The translations under genes were made by a program, and so were the position numbers. The notes under the pieces are model-generated. The model had not been told where the DNA came from, did no database searches, and saw only the letters and a list, made by a program, of their open reading frames with translations. A DNA stretch of 64,000 bases from Bacteroidales bacterium. Its GTDB lineage: Bacteria; Bacteroidota; Bacteroidia; Bacteroidales; F082. This document shows, piece after piece, positions 1 through 8,109 of the stretch (the stretch's first letter is position 1; each line of letters begins with the position of its first letter). Where the stretch lies: contig CAAGIO010000028.1 in NCBI GenBank assembly GCA_900769945.1, forward strand, positions 76,476-140,475. Direction: 5' to 3'.

Positions 1-744
1 TCCATCGATTGCCTGATAGCCGTTTTTTAAGTCCTTATTATTATTAATGACGTTGTTCCTCACAATAGGGTTGTCTTGGAAAGTCATATATATGCTTTTC
101 GAATACTGGTTGGTGAAAGAGCAATTTTCGATTATTAACCCGTTATCATGGTTGTAGATGTTTTCGCCAGAGAGATAAAGTGCGATGTAACCATTAGTGA
201 ATGAACAGTTTAAAAACCTGATGTCCTCGTCAATGAATGCTGACGAATGGTCATATACGAGTTGTTTGTCGTTATTGTAAGTCTGTTCCGTGACATCAAT
301 TCCGATAAAGGCTACATTGTTGAAATAGATGTGGTTGACATTGTTTTCAAAGACCACAAGGTTCCCATAGTTCGATGATGTTGTCTTGATTGTAAGGTTC
401 TCGAAGGAGATGCAGTCGGCATTGTCGAGTTTTACTGTGGGATTCTGGGTGTATCCGGCATTGCTTGTCAGGATAACTTGTTGGTTGTCTTGTCCTGTAC
501 CTCTGAATATCACACGGTTAGATTCGGAGGCGCCGGTTATCTCGCCTATCACGACGAATTCCTCATACGTTCCGGGAGGCATCTCGATGACAACTTCGCC
601 TGAGACGCCTGACGACATTAGGGCGGCTACTGCAGAGCCAAAAGACGGGAAATCAGTGTAGGTGCCACTCATACCTTGGGCAAAAGCCACGGTGTTAATC
701 ATCAATAACAATGATGATGTTAAAGTTAAAAATAACTTTTTCAT
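1..744 (-). CDS. Secreted right-handed beta-helix protein (3' end beyond window)
   Basis: This reading frame is open from an ATG at 744 to the window edge, so only the N-terminal 248 residues are seen. It starts with a clear signal peptide (MKK, hydrophobic core, AFAQ). The mature part repeats short strands and turns rich in Asn, Ile, Val and Phe, such as CISFENLTIKT, HIYFNNVAFIG, IRFLNCSFTNG and LIIENCSFTNQ. This periodicity is typical of parallel beta-helix (pectate-lyase-like) folds. The N-terminal 'TYTDFPSFGSAVAALMSSG' stretch resembles the start of Bacteroidota surface proteins that often end in a T9SS sorting domain; that end is not visible. A cobalamin riboswitch lies in the same orientation about 100 nt upstream. 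The inference is an exported protein made when corrinoid is scarce; its ligand is unknown. Confidence 0.8.
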   Translation of the reverse strand, partial: MKKLFLTLTSSLLLMINTVAFAQGMSGTYTDFPSFGSAVAALMSSGVSGEVVIEMPPGTYEEFVVIGEITGASESNRVIFRGTGQDNQQVILTSNAGYTQNPTVKLDNADCISFENLTIKTTSSNYGNLVVFENNVNHIYFNNVAFIGIDVTEQTYNNDKQLVYDHSSAFIDEDIRFLNCSFTNGYIALYLSGENIYNHDNGLIIENCSFTNQYSKSIYMTFQDNPIVRNNVINNNKDLKNGYQAIDG

Positions 745-849
745 AAAAACATTAATAAAAATTAATAAATGCTGTAAGTTCAGGTGGAGGCATCGACAAA
801 AATACCCGTTTGCCGGAAGCTCTTAATCCCGAAAGCCTACAGTTATTAT

Positions 850-996
850 TTATCATGGCAGGTCTTCTGACTTATTCCAATCTTGCAACCTTCCCATCGT
901 TTTAGGAGCGACAGTGGTATATTTGCAAGACTATCAAGAACTTACAGCAGCGGGTACTGTTGCCGATTCACACGGCATTCCCTTAACCATTGATGC
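850..996 (-). promoter_or_regulatory. Cobalamin (adenosylcobalamin-type) riboswitch
   Basis: Read on the minus strand, the conserved blocks occur in the right order: GGGAATGCCGTG, AATCGGCAACAGTACCCGC, TGCTGTAAG, CCACTGTC, GATGGGAAGG, and the B12 box AGTCAGAAGACCTGCC. The flanks can pair as P1 (ATC-ATGG with CCATGAT). The element sits at the very 5' end of a transcript started by a promoter at 999-1031 and lies upstream of the beta-helix exoprotein gene. In Bacteroidota these riboswitches repress corrinoid-uptake genes when cobalamin is bound. Confidence 0.95.
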
Positions 997-998
997 TG

Positions 999-1031
999 CA
1001 AAAATACAATTTATTTTGAAATTATGACCAA
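999..1031 (-). promoter_or_regulatory. Promoter for the riboswitch transcript
   Basis: On the minus strand a -33 TTG (1031-1029) is followed by a 22-bp spacer and the -7 element TATTTTTG (1006-999). The predicted start falls a few bases before the riboswitch aptamer. The promoter overlaps the stop region of the upstream transporter gene. Confidence 0.6.
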
Positions 1032-2219
1032 TATTTGAGCGATAATTACTCTCAGGAACATGGAGAGGGGATAAACCGTTGTGTAGGCGACCGAAGCCTG
1101 TTCGTTTCCGCAGATGCTGTTGCTGTAAGCGAGTGCCGGAGGGTCGGTCATTGCTCCGCTAATCATTCCGGCAATAGTGAAATAGCTTCTATGGAACAGT
1201 AATTTTGCGATGCTGCCTACCAAGAGGCAGGGGACGAAGGTGATGATGAATCCGTACAGAACCCAGATGTATCCTCCTGATACTAAAGTCTTAAGGAATC
1301 CTACTCCTGACTCTATTCCTACTGCTGCCATGAAGAGACATATTCCCATCTGCCGCATAAGCATGTTGGCCGACGTTGTTGTCTGCGTCACCATCTCAAG
1401 CCGGTATCCGTATCGGCTGAATATTATTGACACTATCAGCGGTCCGCCAGCAAGGCCGAGTTTCACGGGTACGGGCATTCCGGGTATGCTGATGGGCAGC
1501 GAGCCAATGAAGACACCGATGGCTATTCCGATAAAAGTCGAGAAAAGCTGCTCTAAGGTGATGTCGCTGTTTCCTGTGAAGATAACGCTCTTCTTCATCT
1601 TCGGCAGCCTGCCGGTACGTATGTTGTTATCAAAGACCTTCTGCTCTTCTTGAAAGTCAATATTGAATATCTTTCGTATCGTGATGATACTCAGTATTAT
1701 ACCTACGACACCGAGCGGGTAGGCGACCGCATAACCCTGTGCGTAGAGCGGGTTGGCCACTCCCTCGTGCAAATCACTGAATGTCTGCTGCGCCGCTCCA
1801 AGTCCCGGTGTGTTTGTCACCGCTCCATATAGCACCCCTATCATTGCTGACATGTCTTCTCTCGTTACAAGATGTATCAGATATGCTGTCAGGCTGCCGA
1901 GCAGTATTAGCGTTACGGCAAGAAGATTTAATGCCAGACCTCCATCTTTAAAAGAGGAGAAAAATGCCGGACCTACCTGTGTGCCAATGGAATAAATGAA
2001 GAGGATAAGTCCGAACTCCTTGATAAATAAGGATATGGCGGGGTCGAGGGTCATGCCGATGCTCCCGGCAAAGATTCCTACAAAAAGAATCCATGTGACA
2101 CCAAGCGACACCCCCGCAATCTTTATCCTTGAGAGGGCTATGCCCATCGCTATGGTTGTGGCTATCAAGATGACATTGTAAGCCACACTTGACAAATTGA
2201 TAATCGTATTCATTATCAT
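1011..2219 (-). CDS. AspT/YidE-type (AAEx family) membrane transporter lacking RCK_C domains
   Basis: The protein has about 402 residues and is very hydrophobic. It consists of two related membrane halves of the YidE/YbjL-duplication (Asp-Al_Ex) type. Hallmarks are 'IKEFGLILFIYSIGTQVGP' with 'AVTNTPGLGAAQQ' in the first half and 'MRQMGICLFMAAVGIESG' with 'GAMTDPPALAYS' in the second. Family members such as AspT and SucE1 exchange or export dicarboxylates and amino acids and usually have about 540-560 residues, with two TrkA-C/RCK_C domains between the halves. Here only about 45 polar residues separate the halves. An ATG at 2294 is in frame, but it lies inside the upstream gene. The ATG at 2219, 13 nt after that gene's stop, is the more likely start. 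Substrate is unknown; aspartate, alanine or succinate is a family-based guess. Confidence 0.85.
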   Translation of the reverse strand: MIMNTIINLSSVAYNVILIATTIAMGIALSRIKIAGVSLGVTWILFVGIFAGSIGMTLDPAISLFIKEFGLILFIYSIGTQVGPAFFSSFKDGGLALNLLAVTLILLGSLTAYLIHLVTREDMSAMIGVLYGAVTNTPGLGAAQQTFSDLHEGVANPLYAQGYAVAYPLGVVGIILSIITIRKIFNIDFQEEQKVFDNNIRTGRLPKMKKSVIFTGNSDITLEQLFSTFIGIAIGVFIGSLPISIPGMPVPVKLGLAGGPLIVSIIFSRYGYRLEMVTQTTTSANMLMRQMGICLFMAAVGIESGVGFLKTLVSGGYIWVLYGFIITFVPCLLVGSIAKLLFHRSYFTIAGMISGAMTDPPALAYSNSICGNEQASVAYTTVYPLSMFLRVIIAQILVIISK

Positions 2220-2232
2220 AGAGTTATTCTGT

Positions 2233-2442
2233 TTAATCAGCCTCGTCCTTATATCTGTCGGTAATCTCACCCTCATTAAACGCTTTCTCAACACCTTTTC
2301 TCTTCATTTTCATGAATTCAAAGTACAAAATAACGAGCCTGAAGATGATAATCAAGGCGAAAGTTGCTGGTAATAAGAGCCAATTCATTGACACAGTGGT
2401 CGCTGCGATGGTGAAAACCATCGAAATCATAATGTTTAGCAT
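2233..2442 (-). CDS. Small membrane protein, 69 residues
   Basis: I do not recognise this family. The sequence shows two hydrophobic segments (about residues 3-20 and 21-42) and a charged C-terminal tail (KMKRKGVEKAFNEGEITDRYKDEAD). It lies 31 nt downstream of the LysR gene and 13 nt upstream of the AspT-like transporter, all on one strand, so the three probably form an operon. A role as accessory subunit of the transporter is an inference from position only. Confidence 0.7.
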   Translation of the reverse strand: MLNIMISMVFTIAATTVSMNWLLLPATFALIIIFRLVILYFEFMKMKRKGVEKAFNEGEITDRYKDEAD

Positions 2443-2473
2443 AATAAGTATTTTTAGATGTTAATGTTTCTTA

Positions 2474-3376
2474 TTAAAACCATGATGACATCTTCACTTT
2501 GATGTCGTTAGTCTCACAAAGCATTCTGACAAACTCTTTTGCTGATGCTTTCTTGTAGCTTTCTTTCAACACGCTGACCGAGCCGGTCATCACGCTGTCC
2601 TCATCATCGATAGGTATGGTCACGAGGTCGGGGAAGGTGTCAACCGACGCTTTGGGCAGCATTGTTACGAGGTCGGTGTTCCTGACCAAACGGAGCAATG
2701 TCACCACGTCGTCAATCTCAGTCCTAACATCAAGTTTTACCAAATATTTCTCCACCACCTTCTCAAACGAGAATCTCGCTTGCAGACCTTTTGCCGGCAG
2801 GGCGAGCGGATATTTCGCAATCTCTTCTATCGTGATGCTCTTTTTTCCAGCGCAAGGGTGCGACGACTTGACGACAACGGAGAGCCTGTCGTCAAAAAGC
2901 AGATGCGACTCGATGTTTGGATATGTCTCACTTGGCTTGAAGGAGAGTGCGAAGTCGATGTCCCTTTTCTCAAGCATCTCCATAAGGTTCTCCATGGTGT
3001 GATGAAAGACGTTGAGCTTTATGCCGGGATATTTCATCATGAAGTTCTCCATCGTTTCTACCATCAGTGCGCTGAACGAATATGTTACTCCGACATTTAA
3101 GGTGCCAGTCCTCATGTTTTTCAGGTCAACGATTCTGCTCTTGCAGTCCTCGGCTTTTTGAATGGTGAGGCGGGCGTATGGCAGAAGCTCAACTCCAGCT
3201 TGCGTCAGAGTGACCTCGTGGCTGTTCCTGTGAAATAGTTTAACATCAAGCTCGTCTTCCAACTGCCTTATGCTTTGGGAGAAGGAGCTTTGTGTCACGA
3301 ATACTGTCTTCGCAGCCTCAGTGAAGTTCAACAGCTCCGCTGCTTTTACAAACGCTTTCAATTGTCGTAGTTCCAT
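2474..3376 (-). CDS. LysR-family transcriptional regulator
   Basis: The 300-residue length is typical of the family. Residues 1-60 form the winged-helix DNA-binding domain, with the usual 'MELRQLKAFVKAAELLNFTEAA' start and 'TQSSFSQSIRQLEDELDVKLFHR' recognition helix. Residues from about 90 on form the periplasmic-binding-like effector domain. It is the first gene of the operon with the small membrane protein and the AspT-like transporter and so probably controls that transporter in response to a small metabolite. LysR proteins are more often divergent from their targets; here regulator and target are co-transcribed. Confidence 0.93.
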   Translation of the reverse strand: MELRQLKAFVKAAELLNFTEAAKTVFVTQSSFSQSIRQLEDELDVKLFHRNSHEVTLTQAGVELLPYARLTIQKAEDCKSRIVDLKNMRTGTLNVGVTYSFSALMVETMENFMMKYPGIKLNVFHHTMENLMEMLEKRDIDFALSFKPSETYPNIESHLLFDDRLSVVVKSSHPCAGKKSITIEEIAKYPLALPAKGLQARFSFEKVVEKYLVKLDVRTEIDDVVTLLRLVRNTDLVTMLPKASVDTFPDLVTIPIDDEDSVMTGSVSVLKESYKKASAKEFVRMLCETNDIKVKMSSWF

Positions 3377-3405
3377 ATCAAATCTATTTGTTGTGTTTGA
3401 CGGTG

Positions 3406-3435
3406 CAAAAATACATCAACGATTTTGTTCCGCAA
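3406..3435 (-). promoter_or_regulatory. Promoter of the LysR / transporter operon
   Basis: On the minus strand TTG (3435-3433), a spacer of exactly 19 bp and TATTTTTG (3413-3406) match the Bacteroidota sigma-ABfr consensus. The LysR start codon lies about 25 nt after the predicted start. Confidence 0.7.
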
Positions 3436-3586
3436 TATTTTTGCATGTGGAAAAATCGAACGCTGCAATCGTTGTTGCCTATTATCGCAAAATAGCAGAC
3501 CTACGGCATTAATAAAACGTTTATTCCTAATAATTATTGTTGGAGTATGATTAGAGTCGTCGTTATCCTTTAATATATGGGAGAGA

Positions 3587-4402
3587 TTACATTCTCCAGC
3601 CAACGGGGTCGTTGTCGTTTTCGGAAGCGGAGAGCAGTTCTTTGGGTGAGAGACCGGATATTTCGCGGAACTCCGATGACATGTGTGAAAGGTCGTAATA
3701 TCCTGAGTCACAAGCTATTTCTGTCAGTGAGTGTTGAGTGTTGAAGTGTTGGTTTTTGAGGTTTCTTAATGCGTTATGGAATCGTAGGAGGCGTAGGAAT
3801 TCTTTAGGTGAAAGCCCTATCATCTGTGAGAAAAGTCTGTTGAAGTGCCTTGTGCTGAGGCAGGCTTCTGAGGCGGCGTCGGCAACATTAGTGCGGGTTG
3901 GGTCCCCGTGTCCATAAGCCAAGGCGCGCTGTAGGCGGCGAAGGTTCAGGGCGTCGTCGTTGTTGCTTGACAAGCGTTTGAGAAAAAAGGTGTCGAAGAT
4001 GTCCCAGCAGACTCTATGGTTCGGCGCAAGCATGACTTCTTCTTCGAGACGAGCAAACCCCTCATCGTCAATGTCTTCGAGACGAGTACTGTGGCGGAAG
4101 AAGATGTTGAGTGGCATGTTAAAGAAAAGATGCGCGCCTATTGTGGTGAAATGCGCCCCCACAATCTCTATCGCTCCTTGTGATATAATATCCTGATACT
4201 TAATGTCTTGCCCGGCGATACAGCTGCGTATCTCGCCCACGCCATCGTAGATGACAGTGCCGTGTCGGTAGAAGCACACTCCTATCTCGCCATTGGGGAT
4301 GGTGCGCTGAGTCGGAGGCGGGTCGGTGTCCCAGCCCCAGAAGTACATCTTGACAAAAGGAGCCAAGCGGGCGTCAGGCCGTCTATAGCGAAAATCCACC
4401 AT
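3587..4402 (-). CDS. AraC-family transcriptional regulator
   Basis: The protein has 271 residues from the start chosen here. The N-terminal half ('MVDFRYRRPDARLAPFVKMYFWG') resembles the DUF6597-type sensory domain. The C-terminal 100 residues hold two helix-turn-helix motifs of the AraC/XylS type ('CLSTRHFNRLFSQMIGLSPKEFLRLLRF' region, then 'IACDSGYYDLSHMSSEFREISGLSPKE'). The frame is open further upstream, but that part overlaps the GNAT gene. The ATG at 4402 lies 1 nt after the GNAT stop, which suggests translational coupling. Its target is unknown. Confidence 0.85.
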   Translation of the reverse strand: MVDFRYRRPDARLAPFVKMYFWGWDTDPPPTQRTIPNGEIGVCFYRHGTVIYDGVGEIRSCIAGQDIKYQDIISQGAIEIVGAHFTTIGAHLFFNMPLNIFFRHSTRLEDIDDEGFARLEEEVMLAPNHRVCWDIFDTFFLKRLSSNNDDALNLRRLQRALAYGHGDPTRTNVADAASEACLSTRHFNRLFSQMIGLSPKEFLRLLRFHNALRNLKNQHFNTQHSLTEIACDSGYYDLSHMSSEFREISGLSPKELLSASENDNDPVGWRM

Positions 4403-4403
4403 G

Positions 4404-5024
4404 TCAGAACAGCTGTCCGGGCAACACAAGCTTCTCTTTCGGAGGGAACAGCTTGTCAAACTCCTCGCATTCATGCTCATCGACGAAATATCCCGCCGGC
4501 GTGGAATACTCACCCCTGATACCATCTAAATATCCTTTTTTTAACTCCTTGCAAAGAAAGAAGGAGGCATCGTCGCCCTCCGCAAGTCCGTGATAGCGAA
4601 TGCCATAGACCGAGGCAAAAGAGAAGCCGCTCTTGCCATAGAAACTAATGTTCCCCTCGAAACATACCGCGCCAAAACCCATCTCGGCAGCTCTCTCCAA
4701 GGTGAAGTTGAGTAGCGCCTTGCCGTAACCCTGCCTCTTCAACTCAGGAGCAATGCAGATTGGACCGAGCGTCATGATGGGAAGAACCCCGCCGCCATCA
4801 AGGTTGATACAGGCCTTCATGCATATCACCTGTCCTATAATAACTTCGTCAACAAGCATCACGAAATCAAGCTCTCCAATGAAATCATCGTCATCTCGCA
4901 GACAATGCATCACGTAATGTTCAAGGCAGCCGGGACGATAAACGTTCCAGAACGACTCCCTAATAAGGTTCTCGACAATCCTGTGCTCTTCTTTTTTCTC
5001 TAATCTTATAATAAAATCTTTCAT
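4404..5024 (-). CDS. GNAT-family N-acetyltransferase
   Basis: This 206-residue protein carries the acetyl-CoA-binding pyrophosphate loop 'LKRQGYGKALL' near residue 95, after the strand 'LGPICIAP', and then 'GFGAVCFEGNISFYGKSGF', the usual motif-B region of GNAT enzymes. The C-terminal third extends past the core fold. The acceptor cannot be read from sequence. It is followed after one base by the AraC regulator, so the two are probably co-transcribed from the promoter element at 5045-5052. Confidence 0.9.
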   Translation of the reverse strand: MKDFIIRLEKKEEHRIVENLIRESFWNVYRPGCLEHYVMHCLRDDDDFIGELDFVMLVDEVIIGQVICMKACINLDGGGVLPIMTLGPICIAPELKRQGYGKALLNFTLERAAEMGFGAVCFEGNISFYGKSGFSFASVYGIRYHGLAEGDDASFFLCKELKKGYLDGIRGEYSTPAGYFVDEHECEEFDKLFPPKEKLVLPGQLF

Positions 5025-5044
5025 GATAGGAATTTTTTACGCCA

Positions 5045-5052
5045 CAAAGATA
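5045..5052 (-). promoter_or_regulatory. -7 promoter element before the GNAT gene
   Basis: The minus strand reads TATCTTTG, a match to TAnnTTTG, about 20 nt before the GNAT start codon. No good -33 TTG stands at the expected distance. Confidence 0.45.
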
Positions 5053-5203
5053 TGGATAAAGAATAACACCTGCTTGTAATAATCGGACATAATTTTTTTT
5101 TTACAAAAAGGGGAGCGCTGTATATATTAATAATGTATAGGCATTATAAAATGGTGGGAGGAAAATAATTTGCTCAAAAGAAGCTTCATTATTGTTTTTT
5201 ATA

Positions 5204-5211
5204 TAACTTTG
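5204..5211 (+). promoter_or_regulatory. -7 promoter element before the aminotransferase
   Basis: TAACTTTG matches TAnnTTTG, 44 nt upstream of the aminotransferase ATG. The -33 region is AT-rich without a convincing TTG. Confidence 0.4.
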
Positions 5212-5255
5212 TACCGCAAAATTTTTCGTTCGATAAACAATAAAATACACATATC

Positions 5256-6572
5256 ATGCAACATAATATTATTCCAGAAGACATTGCTAAAAGGCTTTTT
5301 AAAGAGAGCAACTTACCGAGCATTGGCAAGGCGGGAATCAGGGAAATCAACAAGCTTGCGAGGGATATCGAGGCTGAGAGCGGAGTGAAGTTCATCCACA
5401 TGGAGATTGGAAATCCAGGTCTTCCGGCGGCTCAGGCTGGTATTGACGCGCAGGTTAAGGCTTTGCAAGATGGTGTCGCCGCATGTTATCCTCCAATCGA
5501 CGGCATACCGGTGTTGAAGAACGAGGCGTCGCGCTTCATCAAGAATTTCCTTGACCTCGATGTCGATGCGGCAAACTGTATCCCTACCGTGGGCTCAATG
5601 CAGGGTGCTTTCGCCACCTTCATGATAACAGGGCATATCGATAACAAGAAGAACACCATGCTGTTTGTTGATCCGGGATTCCCGGTCCATAAGTTCCAAT
5701 GCAAGGTCCTTGGAATACCTACTGAGCATTTCGACATCTATGACTATAGAGGTGAGAAACTGAGGGACAAGCTTGAGGAGGTGTTCTCTACAGGCAAGAT
5801 TCACAGCATCTTATATTCTAACCCGAACAACCCGACATGGGTCTGTCTCACTGATGAGGAACTGCGTATCATCGGAGAGATGGCGAACAAATACGATGTC
5901 ATCGTCCTTGAGGACCTCGCCTATTTCGGCATGGACTTCAGGAAGGACTACAGCCATCCGGGTGAGGCTCCGTTCCAGCCTACAGTAGGAAAATATTGCG
6001 ACAACTACATCTTGATGATATCAAGCTCCAAGGCGTTCAGCTATGCCGGCGAGAGGTGTGCGTTTCTCGCTATCAGCAACAAGCTGGCGGCACGCCATTA
6101 TAATGACCTGAAGGCGTTCTGCGGACAAGAGATTTTCTTGAGAGGAATATTGTTCGGGGCGTTGCACCCGCTAACATCAGGCACGTCGCATTCGGCACAG
6201 CACGCGTTGGCCGGCATACTCAAGGCTGTGAACGACGGGAAATACAACTACAGGGACGAGGTCGTTGAATATGGACGCAAGGCCAAGATGATGAAAGACG
6301 CCTTCCTCGCCGCCAATTTCACAATAACTTACGACAAGGACCTCGACGAGCCTATCGCTGACGGGTTCTATTTCACCTACTGCTATCCGGGATTCACGGG
6401 AGCCGACTTGGTTGAGGAAATGATGTATTACGGCATCTCAGCAATCTCGTTGGATACCTGCGGCTCGACACGTCAAGGCATAAGGGCGTGCACATCACTG
6501 ATACAGCGCGAAGAAATACCGGTCCTCGCCGAAAGGCTGATGGCATTCGCAAAAGACCACCCTTTGAAATAA
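5256..6572 (+). CDS. PLP-dependent class I/II aminotransferase
   Basis: The 438-residue protein shows the fold-type I aminotransferase signature: 'MEIGNPGLPA' near residue 50, 'YPPIDGIPVLKNEASRF', the 'SNPNNPTWVCLTDEEL' motif, 'IVLEDLAYFGMDF' with the PLP-ring Asp/Tyr, and the Schiff-base lysine in 'ISSSKAFSYAGERCAF'. A C-terminal Arg ('GSTRQGIRACTS') would bind the substrate carboxylate. It stands alone, with its own promoter element and a strong terminator. The substrate amino acid is not evident; the family includes aspartate, alanine and aromatic aminotransferases. Confidence 0.9.
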   Translation: MQHNIIPEDIAKRLFKESNLPSIGKAGIREINKLARDIEAESGVKFIHMEIGNPGLPAAQAGIDAQVKALQDGVAACYPPIDGIPVLKNEASRFIKNFLDLDVDAANCIPTVGSMQGAFATFMITGHIDNKKNTMLFVDPGFPVHKFQCKVLGIPTEHFDIYDYRGEKLRDKLEEVFSTGKIHSILYSNPNNPTWVCLTDEELRIIGEMANKYDVIVLEDLAYFGMDFRKDYSHPGEAPFQPTVGKYCDNYILMISSSKAFSYAGERCAFLAISNKLAARHYNDLKAFCGQEIFLRGILFGALHPLTSGTSHSAQHALAGILKAVNDGKYNYRDEVVEYGRKAKMMKDAFLAANFTITYDKDLDEPIADGFYFTYCYPGFTGADLVEEMMYYGISAISLDTCGSTRQGIRACTSLIQREEIPVLAERLMAFAKDHPLK

Positions 6573-6591
6573 GGTTATAGCACAATAAGGT

Positions 6592-6628
6592 ATAGCATGA
6601 GGTAATTACACTTCATGCTATTTTTTTT
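6592..6628 (+). terminator. Intrinsic terminator after the aminotransferase
   Basis: A 9-bp perfect stem (ATAGCATGA with TCATGCTAT, loop of 12 nt) is followed directly by eight T. Confidence 0.9.
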
Positions 6629-6672
6629 ATTGCCATTAAAGAAAGTTTTTTGAAAAATATTTCTAAAAAAAA

Positions 6673-6703
6673 TTGTTTCACTGAAAAAAGATTTGTATTT
6701 TTG
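6673..6703 (+). promoter_or_regulatory. Promoter of the 2-oxoacid:ferredoxin oxidoreductase operon
   Basis: TTG (6673-6675), a 20-bp spacer and TATTTTTG (6696-6703) fit the Bacteroidota consensus. The leader to the first ATG is about 50 nt. Confidence 0.7.
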
Positions 6704-6758
6704 TGCGTTTTTGTAAAGAAAATCATCTAAACATAATAACAATTAAAAAATAAAAATT

Positions 6759-6983
6759 ATGGCAAGTTTCAAGGGAGCTATTTCTGTTGATACAGAACGT
6801 TGTAAAGGTTGCGGTGTCTGTGCTGCAAACTGTCCAATGGGTGTCATCGGATTGGCAAAAGAAGTAAATGGAAAAGGTTACAACTACGCTATGATGGTGG
6901 AACCAGACAAGTGCATCGGCTGCGCAAGTTGCGGCATTGTATGTCCTGATGGAGTAATCACAGTTTACAAGGTCAAGTTGTAA
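6759..6983 (+). CDS. 2-oxoacid:ferredoxin oxidoreductase, ferredoxin-like delta subunit
   Basis: This 74-residue protein has two [4Fe-4S] cluster motifs, CKGCGVCAANCP and CIGCASCGIVCP, typical of the small electron-transfer subunit of Kor/Vor-type enzymes. It would pass electrons from the TPP site to free ferredoxin in the cytoplasm. It is the first gene of a delta-alpha-beta-gamma operon, with 36 nt before the alpha subunit gene. Confidence 0.93.
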   Translation: MASFKGAISVDTERCKGCGVCAANCPMGVIGLAKEVNGKGYNYAMMVEPDKCIGCASCGIVCPDGVITVYKVKL

Positions 6984-7019
6984 TCAATTTATTGTCAAAC
7001 ATTTAAAAATTAAAACATA

Positions 7020-8105
7020 ATGGGAGAATTAAAACTGATGAAGGGTAACGAAGCATTAGCCGAGGCTGCTATCCGCTACGGTTGTGATGCTTATTTCGGA
7101 TATCCTATCACTCCTCAGTCAGAGGTGATTGAGTATCTGTCAGAACAGAACCCTTATGAACGCACCGGAATGGTCGTTCTGCAAGCTGAAAGTGAATTGG
7201 CAGCCATCAACATGGTATATGCTGCCGGTGCTGCTGGAAAACGAGTAATGACATCTTCATCAAGTCCTGGAGTATGCTTGAAACAGGAAGGAATCGCATA
7301 CATAGCGGGCGCTGAGGTGCCGTGCGTATTTGCTGACGTGGTGCGTGGCGGCCCGGGATTAGGAACTATCCAACCATCACAGGCTGACTACTTCCAGGCA
7401 GTGAAGGGCGGTGGCAACGGTGACTACAAGAATATCGTTCTTGCTCCGGCATCAGTGCAGGAGATGGCAGACTTCGTCGCTCTCGGCTTTGACCTCGCAT
7501 TTAAATATCGTATGGCATGCTGCATCTTGTCAGACGGTGCCATAGGCCAGATGATGGAGAAAGTGGTCCTTCCAGAACAGAAGGAACGCATGACAGAAGA
7601 AGAGATCAAAGAGAAATATCCTTGGGCATTAACAGGTCGTAAGAGAGGCACACAGCACCGTATCATCACATCTCTCGACCTCGATTCAAACAAGATGGAG
7701 GAGCATAACCGCCATCTGCAGGCAAAATACCGCACTATCGAAGAGAACGAGGTGCGTTACGAGGAGATGGAATGCGCTGACGCAGAATACGTTTTCGTGG
7801 CATACGGCTCAAGTGCGAGAATCGCACAGAAGGCAGTACAACTCGGTCGCGCTGAAGGCCTTAAACTCGGACTTCTTCGTCCTATCACACTCTTCCCTTA
7901 TCCAACAAAGGCTATTGAGAAACTTATCGACAATGGCGTTAAAGGATTCCTTTCAGTTGAATTAAGCTGCGGCCAGATGATTGAAGATGTCAAACTGGCT
8001 TGCAATGGTCGCGTAAAAGCTGAGCACTTCGGCCGCGTCGGTGGTATCATCCACACCCCAGAGGAAGTTCTCGAAGCAATGAAGAAACAAATTATAGGAG
8101 AATAA
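7020..8105 (+). CDS. vorB: 2-oxoacid:ferredoxin oxidoreductase alpha subunit (VorB-like)
   Basis: The 361-residue length suits the alpha subunit of four-subunit enzymes. It contains 'GYPITPQSEVIEYL' near residue 25 and 'AESELAAINMVYAAGAAGKRVMTSSSSPG', the usual pyrimidine-binding part, then the transketolase C-like domain with 'PITLFPYPTKAIEKL'. With its partners it would oxidatively decarboxylate a 2-oxoacid to acyl-CoA and reduce ferredoxin; in Bacteroidales such sets are annotated as 2-oxoisovalerate (Vor) or 2-oxoglutarate (Kor) enzymes. Which substrate it uses cannot be told from this sequence. The beta gene follows after 4 nt. Confidence 0.92.
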   Translation: MGELKLMKGNEALAEAAIRYGCDAYFGYPITPQSEVIEYLSEQNPYERTGMVVLQAESELAAINMVYAAGAAGKRVMTSSSSPGVCLKQEGIAYIAGAEVPCVFADVVRGGPGLGTIQPSQADYFQAVKGGGNGDYKNIVLAPASVQEMADFVALGFDLAFKYRMACCILSDGAIGQMMEKVVLPEQKERMTEEEIKEKYPWALTGRKRGTQHRIITSLDLDSNKMEEHNRHLQAKYRTIEENEVRYEEMECADAEYVFVAYGSSARIAQKAVQLGRAEGLKLGLLRPITLFPYPTKAIEKLIDNGVKGFLSVELSCGQMIEDVKLACNGRVKAEHFGRVGGIIHTPEEVLEAMKKQIIGE

Positions 8106-8109
8106 GAAA

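Noticed and set aside
386..661. Open frame of 91 codons on the plus strand
   Set aside because: It is antisense to the beta-helix protein gene, which has a signal peptide and repeat pattern; the plus frame shows neither.
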